A DNA stretch of 64,000 bases from Benincasa hispida (lineage: Eukaryota > Streptophyta > Magnoliopsida > Cucurbitales > Cucurbitaceae): assembly GCF_009727055.1 (NCBI RefSeq), contig NC_052354.1, positions 1,198,086 to 1,262,085 on the forward strand, written 5' to 3'. The notes below the pieces were generated by a model. That model made no database searches and was not told the origin of the DNA. It saw only the letters and a program-made list of their open reading frames with translations. Position numbers and translations under genes: made by a program. Of this stretch, positions 1 through 11,349 are shown piece after piece. Each line of letters opens with the position of its first letter. The first letter of the stretch is position 1.

Positions 1-306
1 AGAGTACTTCAATGTAGTGGAAGGAAAGTGTGCTTCCTAGTCATTATTGAGAATAAGATGCAATCCCATATAGGTTAATTAAAAGTTATCGTACACTAAC
101 ATGTTTACAATGATTCTCTTGGCTAAAGTATTTGAGAATCACCTAGTAAGACTAGGAATACCAGATTAATAACCTAGGGCAAGTGGGAGAAATATCGGAT
201 ACGGGATACCGAATGGGTTTTCTGTATTTCTCTTTAAAACTTAGAAACCCAGTCTTATATATTGGATATATAAGTTACCACTGGAGTTTTAGTCCAAGTG
301 AGAGTT
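1..306 (+). mobile_element. 3' end of a copia internal region with polypurine tract
   Basis: No open coding frame is left here. The stretch just before the LTR at 307 reads CAAGTGAGAGTT, which fits the purine-rich tract that primes plus-strand DNA synthesis next to a copia 3' LTR. A similar purine-rich CAAGTGGGAGAA lies at about 180-191. I infer that this is the tail of a copia element whose body lies left of the window. Confidence 0.45.
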
Positions 307-2170
307 TGTTGGGTTTTATGTCCTAAAACTCGTGGTTTGTAAACAATAGAAATTATTCTGAAAGTTCAATAAGGTGTTATTGAATAGATGTTTTGCTTAT
401 TAGAAATCCAATAAACCTAAAAGTCTCTTGACTATTATATGAGTATTTGAAATTTATGTGGAGACATAACAGTGGATCAAGTTCGAGTAAATAGTCAAAA
501 TGATTTATAGTATATGAATAAGGTTGGGTACCTTATTCTGGTAACACTATTGGATGCGACCTGCTCTATAATTGTTACAAAGAGTTGTAAAGTGCTACAA
601 ATGAAGTGATCCTAATTCGTTCATGTTATGACATGAGGAGTGGGGGGTGTCCTTGTGCAAAAGGGCTTGTACAAGATCGAACCACGAAATCAGTCACTCT
701 TACTTGATAACATTGTTTACTGTTTAGTACTGACTATTTCAAAGCGATGACCTAGGTAACTTGACCTTAATCCTGAGCTAACTATGAACTCCTGTTTATT
801 CGGATTATCCTTAATTTTGCATAGGTAAGGATTGGCTCAACAATGTCGACTCAATAACCTCCCATTACAGGGGTAAGACCGGATAGATAGTTGGGGACAT
901 AAGGTGCAAGATGAAATTCACTCATACCCGCTGTTAGGGATAGTAGAGAGGTTGTTCCCTTAAGTGTTGATTCTGATTCTTGAACAAGGGGCCCCACCCT
1001 CTCACTGGCTCGAGAGGGGACTTGATTTGTTGATTGGATCACAAAATAATTGTTCATTAGAGGATCAGTGAGACTTAAGGAACAAGAGGTAATTCGGGGT
1101 AAAACAGAGATTTGACCCAACCGTTATTATGAACAACCTGTGAAGGGTTAACTTACTAATCATGGTTATATCGCGTGGACATAATATATCTACAGTGAGG
1201 GGAGTTCAACTATGACCTTTAGTGGAGTGACCCATTAGTTAACGAATGGGGGGTTACTTCGGTCTAATGAGTTTAGTGGATTAATCTTTGATCATTGAAG
1301 CCCATGATCTGTAGGTTCACGAGGTCCCCCTACTAGCTCGAAAATGGATTAGCTCTAGAGTAGCATGATAAGTTAATTTGAAACGTTCAAATTAGAATTA
1401 AACAAAATTGGAGAATTAATATTTAAATATGATTTAAATATATGAAGGTGGAATTGTGTAAAATTAATTTAATACTTGATAGTCAATTAATTAGAATTAT
1501 TGAAATTGTTTAAATAATTATTTATTAATTTTATTAAGAAAATTAATTTATGAAATTATTTTGTAAAATTAATAATATTGTCAATTTTATAAAACAAATT
1601 GATTTATGAAATCAATTTGAAAAGTTGAAAAAGAAGAAAAAACACAAAAATGGAAAATTGGGATTTTCCATCATCATCTTCAAGCAGCTCACCCATAAAC
1701 CACCATATTTAAGCTTCAATTACTCTAAGAATGAGCTGCATCTCATGCAGCTATCTTTCTTGTATGAAGATCTTTTCAATTTTATAAAACAAATTGATTT
1801 ATGCAATATATTGAAGAGATTGGAGCGAATTTGAGGCAACAATCAAAAGAATTTTTCTGAAAATTCGGTTGAAGAAGGAGTTCTTCAAGTGGGTTACTGC
1901 TGAGCTATTCTCCAAGTTCCCTTGATTCCAGCTTATTTTGAGTCCCAAAACTCAATCTAGAGCACCAAGAGAATAGTGGGGAAGATCTTGTGGTGGCCTA
2001 CAACAAGATTTGGAGTGATTTGTAGCTAGAAATCGAGATTTCAAGAGTTCTACAAAGGTATGACTTGAAACCCATTTATTTCTGCTATAGCATGCTTTAT
2101 ATTTTGCCAAAATTAATGAATTAAAGTGCTTATTGATCCTTGTCGCTTCCGTTGCTGATGATACAGTCCA
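307..2170 (+). mobile_element. Copia-type LTR, about 1.86 kb
   Basis: It starts TGTTGGG and ends CA, just before a primer binding site. Sections of it recur at 14236-17428, 25930-26222, 32939-34285, 34290-34850 (reverse), 48665-50700 and 53534-56860, with the shared phrases GTCCTAAAACTC, GGACCACGAAAT and GTGGAGACAT. It has polypurine tract on its left and primer site on its right, so it can serve as a 3' LTR and a 5' LTR at once. Open frames inside it (851-1120 minus, 1625-1834 plus) have no recognisable domain and are taken as chance. Confidence 0.7.
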
Positions 2171-2175
2171 AAAAT

Positions 2176-2187
2176 TGGTATCAGAGC
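2176..2187 (+). other. Primer binding site, initiator Met-tRNA type
   Basis: TGGTATCAGAGC is the complement of the 3' end of plant initiator methionine tRNA, the usual primer of copia reverse transcription. It lies six bases after the LTR end, as expected for a 5' LTR. Confidence 0.7.
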
Positions 2188-2755
2188 ATCATATAAGTAT
2201 TCAATTTGGTTTAATTTTGGTGTGGTGGGTGTTCTATATGAGTTATATGAAACTGCTGCATTGATATGGTTTTCTGAGTTTTGGCTTTTAATTTCTCTTT
2301 GATTTCTCAATTAAATTTGTAATTGGTTCTTGCTTGATGAGCTTATATGTGTTCTCAAGATTCTGTAATTTATTTGGAGTCATTAGAGTTGAAATTAAAC
2401 TGTAATTGAAGAAACAAATGAAGAAAGTCGAGTTGCAGATTCCAGTTTATCAGCCTCTGCTCATATCGTCATTGAGGTTCAGTGCTAGACGATCGTTTAG
2501 CTTCAGGCACTAGACGATATGAAGAAAAGCTAGACGATCGTGTAGCTACAGCCGTTGAGCGTTGAAGTGTTGTGCGCTAGATGATCATGTATTTGTAGGA
2601 GCTAAATGATGCATTTGATGTGCTATACGATGGTGCTACACGATCGTGTAGCTTCTCGTGGGAGTTAAACGATGCATTGAAGAGCTATGCAATAGCACTA
2701 CACGATCGTTTACCTTTGAACGATAGCTAAGCTATATGTTGAGGTGCTATGCGAT
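2188..2755 (+). mobile_element. Copia untranslated leader with ACGATCG-type repeats
   Basis: Noncoding sequence downstream of the primer site. From about 2480 to 2720 a short degenerate motif (GCTAGACGATCGTGTAGC and variants such as TACACGATCGTTTACC) recurs many times. The same motif is clustered in copia LTR parts at 50150-50290 and 56660-56800. No gag follows; the element is cut near 2755 by gypsy sequence in the opposite orientation. Confidence 0.5.
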
Positions 2756-3164
2756 ACATACACACACGTTCCACTACTATTAGTGTTTTGTTGGTCACCT
2801 AATGGACTATTAATGAATATTAGGTGAAATGGGATGCTCCAGAATTTTATATTCCTAATAGCAGAAGCAGAGGTTAAGCCACCACCAATAAAATCGAACA
2901 CAACAACAACCAATTCTAGAGGATACACTTTCTGTGCTTCTTCTAACCAACGGGACACCTAAACTCTTGGCAAGTGAGCTTGGTTCTTGCTTCCTGACGG
3001 AACGGATTTCCCTCAATGGCGAAATTCGGCTTCAACCCACATACTGTGTCTGATACTGGCTCACATCTGTCCTGCTAAACTGGCACTCTTGACGCAACTG
3101 TGAAGTCTTCAATCTAACCCTCGTGTCTTTCCTCTTTGTTTTGTCCGACTCCACTAAACAAAAG
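2756..3164 (-). mobile_element. Gypsy leader fragment, minus strand
   Basis: Read on the minus strand, this follows the primer site at 3165-3178 and should be the start of a retrotransposon internal region. Short minus frames (for example 2710-2958) are open but match no domain I know. The element is truncated here. Confidence 0.4.
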
Positions 3165-3178
3165 TGGCTTTGATACCA
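3165..3178 (-). other. Primer binding site, minus strand
   Basis: On the minus strand this reads TGGTATCAAAGCCA, close to the initiator Met-tRNA complement. It abuts the LTR-like block at 3181-4684, which fixes the orientation of that block as a 5' LTR on the minus strand. Confidence 0.55.
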
Positions 3179-3180
3179 AA

Positions 3181-4684
3181 TATCACGGTCACACTTCTCC
3201 AATCGTACGGCACCATGATTCACCCATGATCATGGTCAGCCTTAAGAGATGCTTAAGTCTCAATTCACTTTTTGCTAAACTCTTTGAAGCTTCGTCCGAC
3301 CTTAGGCGAGGATATTCCATCCTCAATCAAACTGAACTCATGTGGAACTGAACTTCATTCGGCCATACACGTCGCCTGTACATGTATTTTCCCTCATTTG
3401 CGACTCTAATCGACTTTCTCTACTCTAGGCCAAGTCCTGAGGCTTGACCTTGCCCATATATGAGGTTAAGGTCATCACAATGTAATGTCACATCACTCTT
3501 CATCATCTTGGTTCCCAAAAACACGCCCCCCCCACGGTTCTACATTGCTTCGTAACTTCACCAACATGAGTTCTCACCCTTTTTTGGACCAAAACAGGCT
3601 TATAACCCTCTACCGGAGCTTACCGGGTGACTTAGACACTTATCGGAGCTTTCTAAGACATAACAATGCTTACCGGGCTCTACCGGCCTATTTCGGTGCC
3701 TACCGAGCTTCTACCGGCCTAATGGGTCTCTTACTGGCTCTACCGGACCATCACACTGCTTACTGGGACCACTTAAGCAAGTATCGGGCCAATCGAGAAC
3801 TATCGAGTCCCACCAATGCTTTAGGATGCCATCCCGAGTGTCGAGATATCATCAACTTTCTCTCTCCTTCTTGGGCACGCTTATCGAGAACCATCATCAA
3901 CCGACCTATGGACTACAATACAACTCGGGACTTCACGGACATCGATTCATCCGGACATAATCGAGAGTTAGGCCTTTCTGAGCCATTGTCGAATCAAAAT
4001 TGCATACCGGGTGCTACATCGAACCTCTGGCCCATGGGAAGGGGTACAATGCTGGCACACCCATGCCGTCCGACACTGTTCATGAGATCCCATTCTCAAT
4101 GGAAGACGCCCAAGACACTTGCCTTGTAACGCTTGCCCACGCCATGATATACGTATGTGCCATGGGGTAGCTCACTTAGGCTACAAAGCCCAAGGGTGGT
4201 GGAGAGCTGACACTATGGCTCCCCCTATAGTGCATTCTAAACATTTTCCTCTTTTCTACCCATGCATATCAAATGTGACGAACTGTCACACACCAATGTA
4301 GAGCGCTCGTCTGAACTCCGATTGACATGAAATTCGACATGCTTTCATATCTTATCAATATGCATCTAACTCTAGAACCACTCGTCCAAACTCCCGACGG
4401 AACCCCACCTTCTGAGGTCACGGCCTGGGGCCCCATCTGGCCCCCACGGAGCTTGTCACTGACACCACCAATGACACGGTTACGTGTCTTTCTGCTTAAT
4501 GATCAACATGGCATGCTTGCCCACTTATGTTGGTGTGTTGGATGATGCATTGTCCTCCTCGGTCACATCATGACGCTTCTCTTGGCCCTCTGTCTTTGCT
4601 AGATGTGTCGACACTCATGTGTCACCACTGTACTATCTGCACAAATGGGGTCACAATCTACTATCTCAAAGTTAGATTGTGACA
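3181..4684 (-). mobile_element. Probable gypsy-type LTR, minus strand
   Basis: On the minus strand the block begins TGTCACAATC and ends GTGATA, giving near-matching inverted ends (TGTCAC/TATCAC) directly before a primer site. The block is more GC-rich than its neighbours. At about 3600-3800 it holds a degenerate repeat around CTACCGG. A 214-codon plus-strand frame (3485-4129) spans this repeat, but it is antisense to the element and has no domain I recognise. Family assignment is inferred from the ends only. Confidence 0.55.
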
Positions 4685-5015
4685 CTTGGCCGGGTTGTGG
4701 GTTTTGCGTGGAAGGATGAAAGGAGTCGTGTTTTGGAAGGGTTTCACGTTAGTTGTGGGTGAGTGGACATCTGGAAATGAAAGGAAAAAGAAAATGGGGG
4801 AGAGGGGAGAAAATGGGTTTTTTTTTTTTTTAAAAAAAAAAAAAAGCGGATCTTTAATGTCGGTTTTAAACCGACATTAAAGGTATACCTACAATATTGG
4901 TTTAAAATCGACATTAAAGATCCACTTTTATTTTTTTTAAAAAAAAATAAAACCGACATTATACATCCGGTTTCACTTTTTCCAACCAACATTAAAGCCC
5001 AAAATTCTTGTAGTG
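4685..5015. mobile_element. Terminal fragment of a CACTA transposon
   Basis: The block ends TTCTTGTAGTG at 5015, the reverse complement of the CACTACAAGAA terminus typical of plant CACTA elements. Upstream are repeated units around ACCGACATTAAAG in both orientations, as expected for subterminal transposase-binding repeats. The other end is missing; the fragment is cut at the gypsy LTR. Confidence 0.6.
4852..4882. repeat. Perfect 15-bp palindrome in CACTA subterminal region
   Basis: CTTTAATGTCGGTTT, one T, then its exact reverse complement. The motif recurs imperfectly at about 4898-4921 and 4950-5000. Confidence 0.85.
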
Positions 5016-6110
5016 GATGGACAGTGATAGACCACTATTTGTATCTATCATGACACAGATAAACACAGATAATAGTCTATCGCAGTCTAGAATAGTCTAT
5101 GATATTTTGCTATTAGTTGTAAATATGTTTAGCAGTTTTGTCATTTAAAATAATTTCTCTAATTTTTATGTATGATTTTTTTTAGAAAAAAGTTGTAATA
5201 TTAGATGGATATTCCATATATGTAGAATAATGAAGAATGGGCTCAACTTTGGTTTTTTCCACCGTGAAATTCGATCTCATTCCATTGTAGCTCAATCATA
5301 TATATTCAACAAAGATTCCAAAACCCATGTTTATACATAAAAAACAGCCTCTAGCAAAATTCTTTATGCTACATTAAAATGGGGTAGGAAATTTAATTAT
5401 AGTATTAAATTGGATAATTATTTTAAATGGTAAAACTATTGAAAATATTTTTAAATATTACCAAATGTCACTATCTATCTATCACTAATCGATAGTAATA
5501 GACATCTATAAATATTATATGTATCTTGGTGTCTATCAATTATAAATAGTGATATTTTGTTATATTTATAAATAAGTTATCTTATTATTATAAATTCGAA
5601 TATATATATATATATATATATTATATAATGATAATATATATGTCTGTTATTTATTTTTTTTATATAAACCATATCAAAATTTATCTCCTTCACGATCTCT
5701 TATTTTCTTTCCCTTTAAATCTGGAATAGAGCTTAAAAAATAAAATAAAAAATAAAATTGATTATCTACAAACAAAACAATATTTACTAAATTTTATATG
5801 ATTGTAAGAAAGGTAAAAACACCACAAGTTGCTAAAGCGAGCATAGCTAAATTGACTTGCAAACATGTTAGTAACCACAAGATCTATAGTTCGAATCTCA
5901 CTACCTCTAATTGTATAAAAAAAAATAACACCAACAACTCAACCAATCATGTCGGTAATTAATACATCATTTAATGAGGGGGTAATAAAGCCCCAAAATC
6001 TAATTAATGGTCTAAATTGACATACCGTTGAGAGTGCTTTATGTAACTCATAAATCAAGACGGTTGTCAACTTCATTTTTCACCTATTGAAAATAAACTC
6101 AGTCCATGTC
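5016..6110. other. Noncoding AT-rich stretch with simple repeats
   Basis: No gene seen. 5020-5110 carries degenerate GATAG/CTATC repeats, like those at 5470-5550 and 11640-11760. A TA dinucleotide run lies at 5599-5622. Nothing else is recognisable. Confidence 0.5.
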
Positions 6111-7520
6111 TACACCACATTTAACTAAACTATGTTGGATCTTATTTCAACCATCTTTACATTACTAATAGCATCGAAAATGTATTATCTGGCTCCACTT
6201 AATTCGGGTTTGTACTTGAATTTCATGTGTTTATTTGGTTATTTTTATAGGTATCGAGCATTTAAGAGGTATAATTGACCATAAGAAGTCATTTGGGGTT
6301 AATTTGGAGAAATTTGAAGTCAAATCGAGTATTCAGGCTTTAAAGGAGGTAAATTACTAAAATACCCCTATACTGAGTATCGCAGTGCTTCCTCAAATGT
6401 ATAGCTACTTTCAAAGGAGGTTTGAATGCATGCCCAGGAGTGTCACAACACCCGCCCTACGCCTTTGCACTCCGCTACAAGGTAGTAGCTAAAAACATAT
6501 AAGAGCATTGCAACGTTGCCATAAGTGTTGCAACACTACAAATTGATGGAAGAGGAGCTCCACGCGCGCATCTGGCAAAAACTTGAGGAGCGTTGTAACG
6601 CCGCTCCTACATTGAGGCTTATGCTTCGATTGGAGCGTTGCAAGGCTGTCCTCAATATTGCAAAGCTACACCTATTTTATAAATATGATTTTTTTTTGCC
6701 GCCTAGGTCAGATTATCACGCTGATCTACCAAGCCAGTTCCCACACCAGTTTCTCTCCTCTTTTATTCTTTTTTAGTCTGAGAATGTATAAAACGATACC
6801 TTGACATTTTTCATAAATATTATGAGCTAAGGTAATCATTTCTAGTTTGGGTTTAGGATTTTCCTACCTATTTGATGTATTTGTAAGTTTTTGAACAAGT
6901 TTATTGTAATAGTCAGATTTAAATATATTTTTGGATGTTTATGGTTATATTATTAGACGCTTGAAAATTTTATAATTATCGGTTTTGATTGATATTTGAT
7001 ATGTGACATTTAATCTTGCGTTAATCAACTAAAAGCAGTAAGTTAGGTTAGCTTGCAAATCATTTAGATGAGTATTGTTCTAAGTAACCTAGACTCAAAT
7101 CAACCGAATATTTAATTAAAGTTGTTCCTATTAAATGTTCAACCTAATTTTGTCCTAGTTCTTAATGCAATTAGGCCAAATTAAATTATAATGTTGTTCA
7201 TCAATTTAAATGGACTAATTAGTTGTTTAGGTCGAATTACTGGTTGTTCCAATTAATTTGGTTAGGTATAAACAATTGATTGACTCTACTAATGAGAATT
7301 CTATGATCAAATGAATTGAATAGGAGAATTCTATCACAACCCAAGCTAGGCTTTCTTAAATTGAATTTCATCATTTTATTTTATTTTATGAATTTAAATT
7401 TATTTGTAAAAACAATCTTCAAACCCTTTAGTTACACTTGGATTGAAAACATTTTAATTGAGAAACTCGAGGATTCCCTGAATTCGAGTGACTTAAATAA
7501 TGAATAATCAGTAACATTGA
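6111..7520 (+). mobile_element. Old retroelement remnant
   Basis: Noncoding repeat sequence. The part at about 6225-6360 (TTTTATAGGTATCGAGCATTTAAGAGGT) matches, with divergence, the reverse complement of 48130-48300. Both are followed by GC-richer text in which GTTGCAACG-like words recur (6500-6660 and 47980-48120). Two dispersed copies of one repeat family are therefore present. A frame at 6525-6776 lies in it and is probably chance. Confidence 0.35.
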
Positions 7521-7713
7521 ATTCTGCCTTTTTTGTTTAATTTTTTTTTTTTTTTTTTAAAAAAATCAACGTTGACATGAAATACTCCATAAAAAAAGGA
7601 ACCAACATTTGTGGACAATGTTGAACATTTCTCAACTCTTAATTAAAGCTGGTCAATTGAGCCCTAATTTAGAACAAATTCTAACATCATAGGAAGTGCC
7701 AATTCCAAACTAC

Positions 7714-7786
7714 CACGTGGCATTCAAATTACTTACTTGTGGCATTACACGTGTCAAGTAGTGATTGGATTGTAACTACTATATAA
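7714..7786 (+). promoter_or_regulatory. Promoter of KIN2-like gene 1: two G-boxes and TATA box
   Basis: CACGTG cores lie at 7714-7719 (CCACGTGG) and 7748-7753 (ACACGTGT). Such G-box/ABRE elements bind bZIP factors of the ABA response. TATATAA is at 7780-7786, about 120 bases before the start codon. The block is conserved upstream of the second gene copy, which supports function. ABA or cold control is inferred from motif and family, not shown. Confidence 0.6.
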
Positions 7787-7907
7787 CCCCAACAAATTTG
7801 ATTTTCTAAATCAACAAAACACTAAAACCATTTTCACCGAGTCTTTAATTAACCCTCAAGTTCTAAGCTCCTAATTTCTGTGTTTTTAAAATTCATTATA
7901 AAAAATA

Positions 7908-8384
7908 ATGGATAACTCTCAAAAAATGAAATATCATGCTGGAGAAGCCAAGGGTCAAACTCAGGTTTTTAAATTTAACCATCTTACTCTTTTATCAATT
8001 CATATTACATTATTATATTTTTAATATTTTATGGTAAAATTGATTATAAAATGATTTGGTATCAATTGTTTAATATAATAATTTTTTCCTCAATGGGTTT
8101 GTGTGTGTTATTTGTTAATATCACTTTTTATTCTTTTATTTCATGGATTCTATATTGCTTTTATTAGTTGTGTTGAAGCATTTCCATGCCTAGCTTGTAC
8201 GATTAAGGAGTGATAGAGTAACATATTAGTTTGTGTTGTTATGCAGGAGAAGGTGAGCAATATGATGGACAAGGCAGCTGATGCAGCTCAATCAGCTAAA
8301 GAATCAATGCAAGAAGCAGGGCAACAGGTGAAGGCCAAAGTACAAGGAGCTGCTGATGTTGTCAAGGATGCAATTAACAAATGA
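7908..8384 (+). CDS. Stress-induced KIN2-like protein, copy 1 (two exons)
   Basis: Small, highly hydrophilic LEA-like stress protein of the KIN1/KIN2/COR6.6 kind, which in plants accumulates in cold, drought or ABA treatment. Exon 1 is 7908-7964 (19 codons, MDNSQKMKYHAGEAKGQTQ). A GT-AG intron of 282 bases follows, with acceptor TATGCAG. Exon 2 is 8247-8384 (45 codons plus TGA, beginning EKVSNMMDKAADAAQSAKES and ending VVKDAINK). The total is 64 residues, near the usual 60-70 of the family. The protein is rich in Ala, Lys, Gln and Asp, with no signal peptide or Cys, and likely forms amphipathic helix in the cytosol. The start is fixed by homology to copy 2 and by the position of the TATA box. 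The frame is intact and splice sites are conserved between copies, so the gene is probably functional. Confidence 0.88.
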
Positions 8385-8468
8385 AAACGTCATCTATTTG
8401 TACTCTTTTTTAATTTTTGAAGGTTTCAATTTTGTTCTTACTTAGACTTATTCTCTTTCCTTTTGTTG

Positions 8469-8474
8469 AATAAA
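8469..8474 (+). terminator. Polyadenylation signal of KIN2-like gene 1
   Basis: AATAAA 85 bases after the stop codon. The corresponding AATAAA is present after copy 2, and the flanking text (AGCCTTGAAAAAAA, then GGCTCA.GAGCCTTTTCTG) is shared by both copies. Confidence 0.55.
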
Positions 8475-8559
8475 GCCATTATTATGTAAGAGCCTTGAAA
8501 AAAAGTCACATATGGCTCATAAGCCTTTTCTGTCAATAAGAATTATGGCTAGTTGACAT

Positions 8560-9415
8560 GGGTCAAAACCTAGTTTGTTTTTGTAGTCTGATTACAGATT
8601 ATAATTATGGCACAAAAATATAAAGAAAATTAAGCAAAAATATCAATTTGTATCTCTGTATTTTGGATTTTTTTTAGTATTATTTTTAAAAAATTATTGG
8701 ACATATAAAGTTCTTTTGAAATCTATTATTAAAATATCGTAGTTTCATTCATCATCGTGAAGAGATCACGAGATACATCTATTCGGAAAAATTAAAAAAA
8801 TATTGTACCATTTAACAATATTCAGCAAAAATGTGGTAGTTTTAAAAGTAATTTAGGATAATATCGTAGTCGTGTTAAAAAAATAAATAAAAGAAATGTT
8901 AAACTTGCCCCTTTATTTAAAAAGAAAGATAAAGTGAACCATAATTTGGAAGGTGAAGTCCGTATGAATTTGGATGTTTTCAACCACACCATACTCATAA
9001 GTCATAACCATGGTAGAAAATGTTGATAGCCTCAAAATTACAATATGTAAAGTGTCACTGGAATAAAACAATCAACAATTTTATCCATATATTATAGATT
9101 CTTTAAGATTATTATTTGAATATGATCCATATGTATGTCTATTATATACGATTCAAATATACTACTTTAACCTTGGATTTTTCCTGTACTAGATTATGTT
9201 ATCCAAAATTAAAACACAAAATAAAATAACAATTTATTTTATTAAATATAAATAAATAGTTTATTACAAAATCTACGAGCTCTACATAACATATTATATT
9301 AAAAATTATTGTTCTATCTAGTGAATTTGAACATTTATCTAGTAAAAAAAATTTGATCCCCATTTTTCGAAACTATTAATTAAACAAGTCAAACAACTTT
9401 TTTTAATTAGTATCT
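8560..9415. other. AT-rich intergenic stretch, nothing recognised
   Basis: No open frame of note and no clear repeat structure. Confidence 0.5.
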
Positions 9416-9419
9416 GAAT

Positions 9420-9840
9420 TTTGAGTGATAGTTGCGTTTGATTCTTGAGTTTTTTAAAATCTAGTTTTTTAGATAGGTATATTTAGTCTATGAGTTTTCA
9501 AAATTTATCTTTCTAGTTCCCAAGCCTTTAAAGTAACTATTTTTTATTTTCATTTTATATAATTATATGAAATTTTGAATTATAAAAATATGTTTAAAAA
9601 ATAGAGAGAGGAGATTATTTTTTTATTAAAAAAATAAATTTATAATGAGTAATAAATCATTGCAAAGGCCTTTAAATCTATTTTTAAAAACTCAAAAATG
9701 GAAAAGTTACATTTTGACAATGTGAGAAACAAATGAACATATTTCAAAACATTGGGTGACTAAAAAGATATGTTTTCAAAACTCAGGATCTAACGTACAT
9801 ATTGTTTAAAACTCGAGGACTAAAAAGATAGTTTTTCCTA
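9420..9840. repeat. Foldback-like MITE candidate
   Basis: The left part contains phrases like TTGAGTTTTTTAAAATCTAG and TCTATGAGTTTTCAAAAT. The right part carries their imperfect reverse complements (TTTCAAAACTCAGGATC, TTAAAACTCGAGGACTAAAAAGATAG). Such foldbacks are common in plant intergenic DNA. Ends and target duplication are not resolved. Confidence 0.35.
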
Positions 9841-9888
9841 ATTAACATTATTAGAAAGAAAGAAAAAAGTTCTCCATACATCCATAAG

Positions 9889-10186
9889 ATAACATTATTA
9901 TTATTTAGAAAAGGATAACAAGTATTATAAATGTAATATTTAGATATCCATAACTTATTTACGTTACAACAAAACCATAACTTTCATAGGTTATCCAATC
10001 CCATAACCGTCTCCATTAATTTTTACCTTAAAACATTCTAACATGCCCTATAAGTAGGGTTATAAGGTGCCTTTATAGATCACACTACAATTGAGCTCAA
10101 ACTCAGCTCTCTACTTCTCTTCTACTTTTCTCAATTGTCTTGCTCTCATTGCTATATTGTTGTTCATATTCTTCTTATTTCATTAC
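9889..10186 (+). mobile_element. Solo LTR of a short-LTR copia element
   Basis: This block matches, with divergence, the reverse complement of the LTR at 27399-27690 (shared TATTATAAATGTAATATTTAGATATCCATAACTTATTTA region and end TTTCATTACA). At 27399 that end is followed by a primer site; here it is not, so this copy is a solo LTR. ATAAG occurs on both sides (9884-9888 and 10187-10191), a possible 5-bp target duplication. The left boundary is less sure than the right. A chance frame at 10091-10321 crosses the end. Confidence 0.5.
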
Positions 10187-10191
10187 AATAA

Positions 10192-11317
10192 GAATTTTTT
10201 TCCTCCGATGGAATGTTTTTCATACACTAAAATCTTGAAAGGATGGCATGGAGATTCCATTAAATTTGTTAGGAGACCCATAAAAATGAAATGTAGGACC
10301 ATACCAAATTATCCAATCTAGTAAGCATGAATAGAGATTCATTTATATACATCACCCTAAACCCTAGGCCATTATTAGAAAATTTCCAAATTGACACGTT
10401 AAAAAAGTTTATTTGTCGTAATAATAATATTTAAAAATAATATTGTACTTACTATATAAATTAATATGTCATTTAATGACGTGTCAAATTATGAAAGAAG
10501 TAATGTTATACTGTAATACTTAAAATGTTCTTAAATCTACTAACTCACTATTTTGAATCAATAAATTACTTCAAAAAATGACTTTGAATCTAAAAAATGA
10601 TTTAAATTTTTTTAATTCATTTATGACATAAAAAAAGTTTTAAACTATTTGCTAATAGAGACTTCTATTATTTTGTGTTTGGTGATTCATAAATTTGGTT
10701 GTTGTTTTTTTTTTTCTTTTGCCACATCAAGATTCCATTAAACCATATTAAACACATCCTAGTAAGCAAGATGTTAGATCTACATCATTAAATAAATATT
10801 AATATATCATATAATAACGCGTCGAATTATGACTGAAAGATCCAAATGAGTTTAATTCGATAGTAATTGATGCAATCTTCTTTTTTAGAGGTTGAAGGTC
10901 CAATCTCCTATTCATATTGTTGTTATACATAAAAATCTATTTTATTTAATCTCAATTAATCATCTTTATTCTTCTTTTTCTTAAAGTGGTTTGGTAAATT
11001 TTCTTAGGTAAATAGTACAAATGATCTATTTTATTTAATTTATAAATTTCATTTCAACTAGGGAGATGTGCAATTAATTAACTAAAAATGGAGTAATTAG
11101 AGGGAAAAAATTGTGAATTGTAAACCCATTTGATAATATTCTCGTTTCATATATTTTAAGAAACAGACTTGTTTGATAATCCATCTTATTTTTTATTTCT
11201 AAATTTTAAGAAACGTTTCTAAAAATAAGATCAAATTTTAAAAATTACAAAAATAGTTTCTCTCTATTTTACTTATGTTTTACATTTTTGTTTTGAATCA
11301 AAATGCCTTCTTGCTCT
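10192..11317. other. AT-rich intergenic stretch, nothing recognised
   Basis: No gene or clear repeat unit seen. Confidence 0.5.
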
Positions 11318-11349
11318 GTTGATTGACATGCACGCCCGGACCATCATTT
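11318..11349 (+). repeat. Left arm of a 32-bp GC-rich inverted repeat
   Basis: GTTGATTGACATGCACGCCC and on to CATCATTT. The reverse complement occurs at 14143-14174 with one mismatch. The GCACGCCCGGACC core stands out in AT-rich DNA. Confidence 0.85.

Noticed and set aside
851..1120. 89-codon minus frame, similar to one at 15466-15771
   Set aside because: Both lie antisense in the same copia LTR; the likeness comes from the LTR copies, and no domain is seen.
10091..10321. 76-codon plus frame with a hydrophobic segment
   Set aside because: It starts inside a solo LTR and runs over its end; a chance frame in AT-rich DNA.
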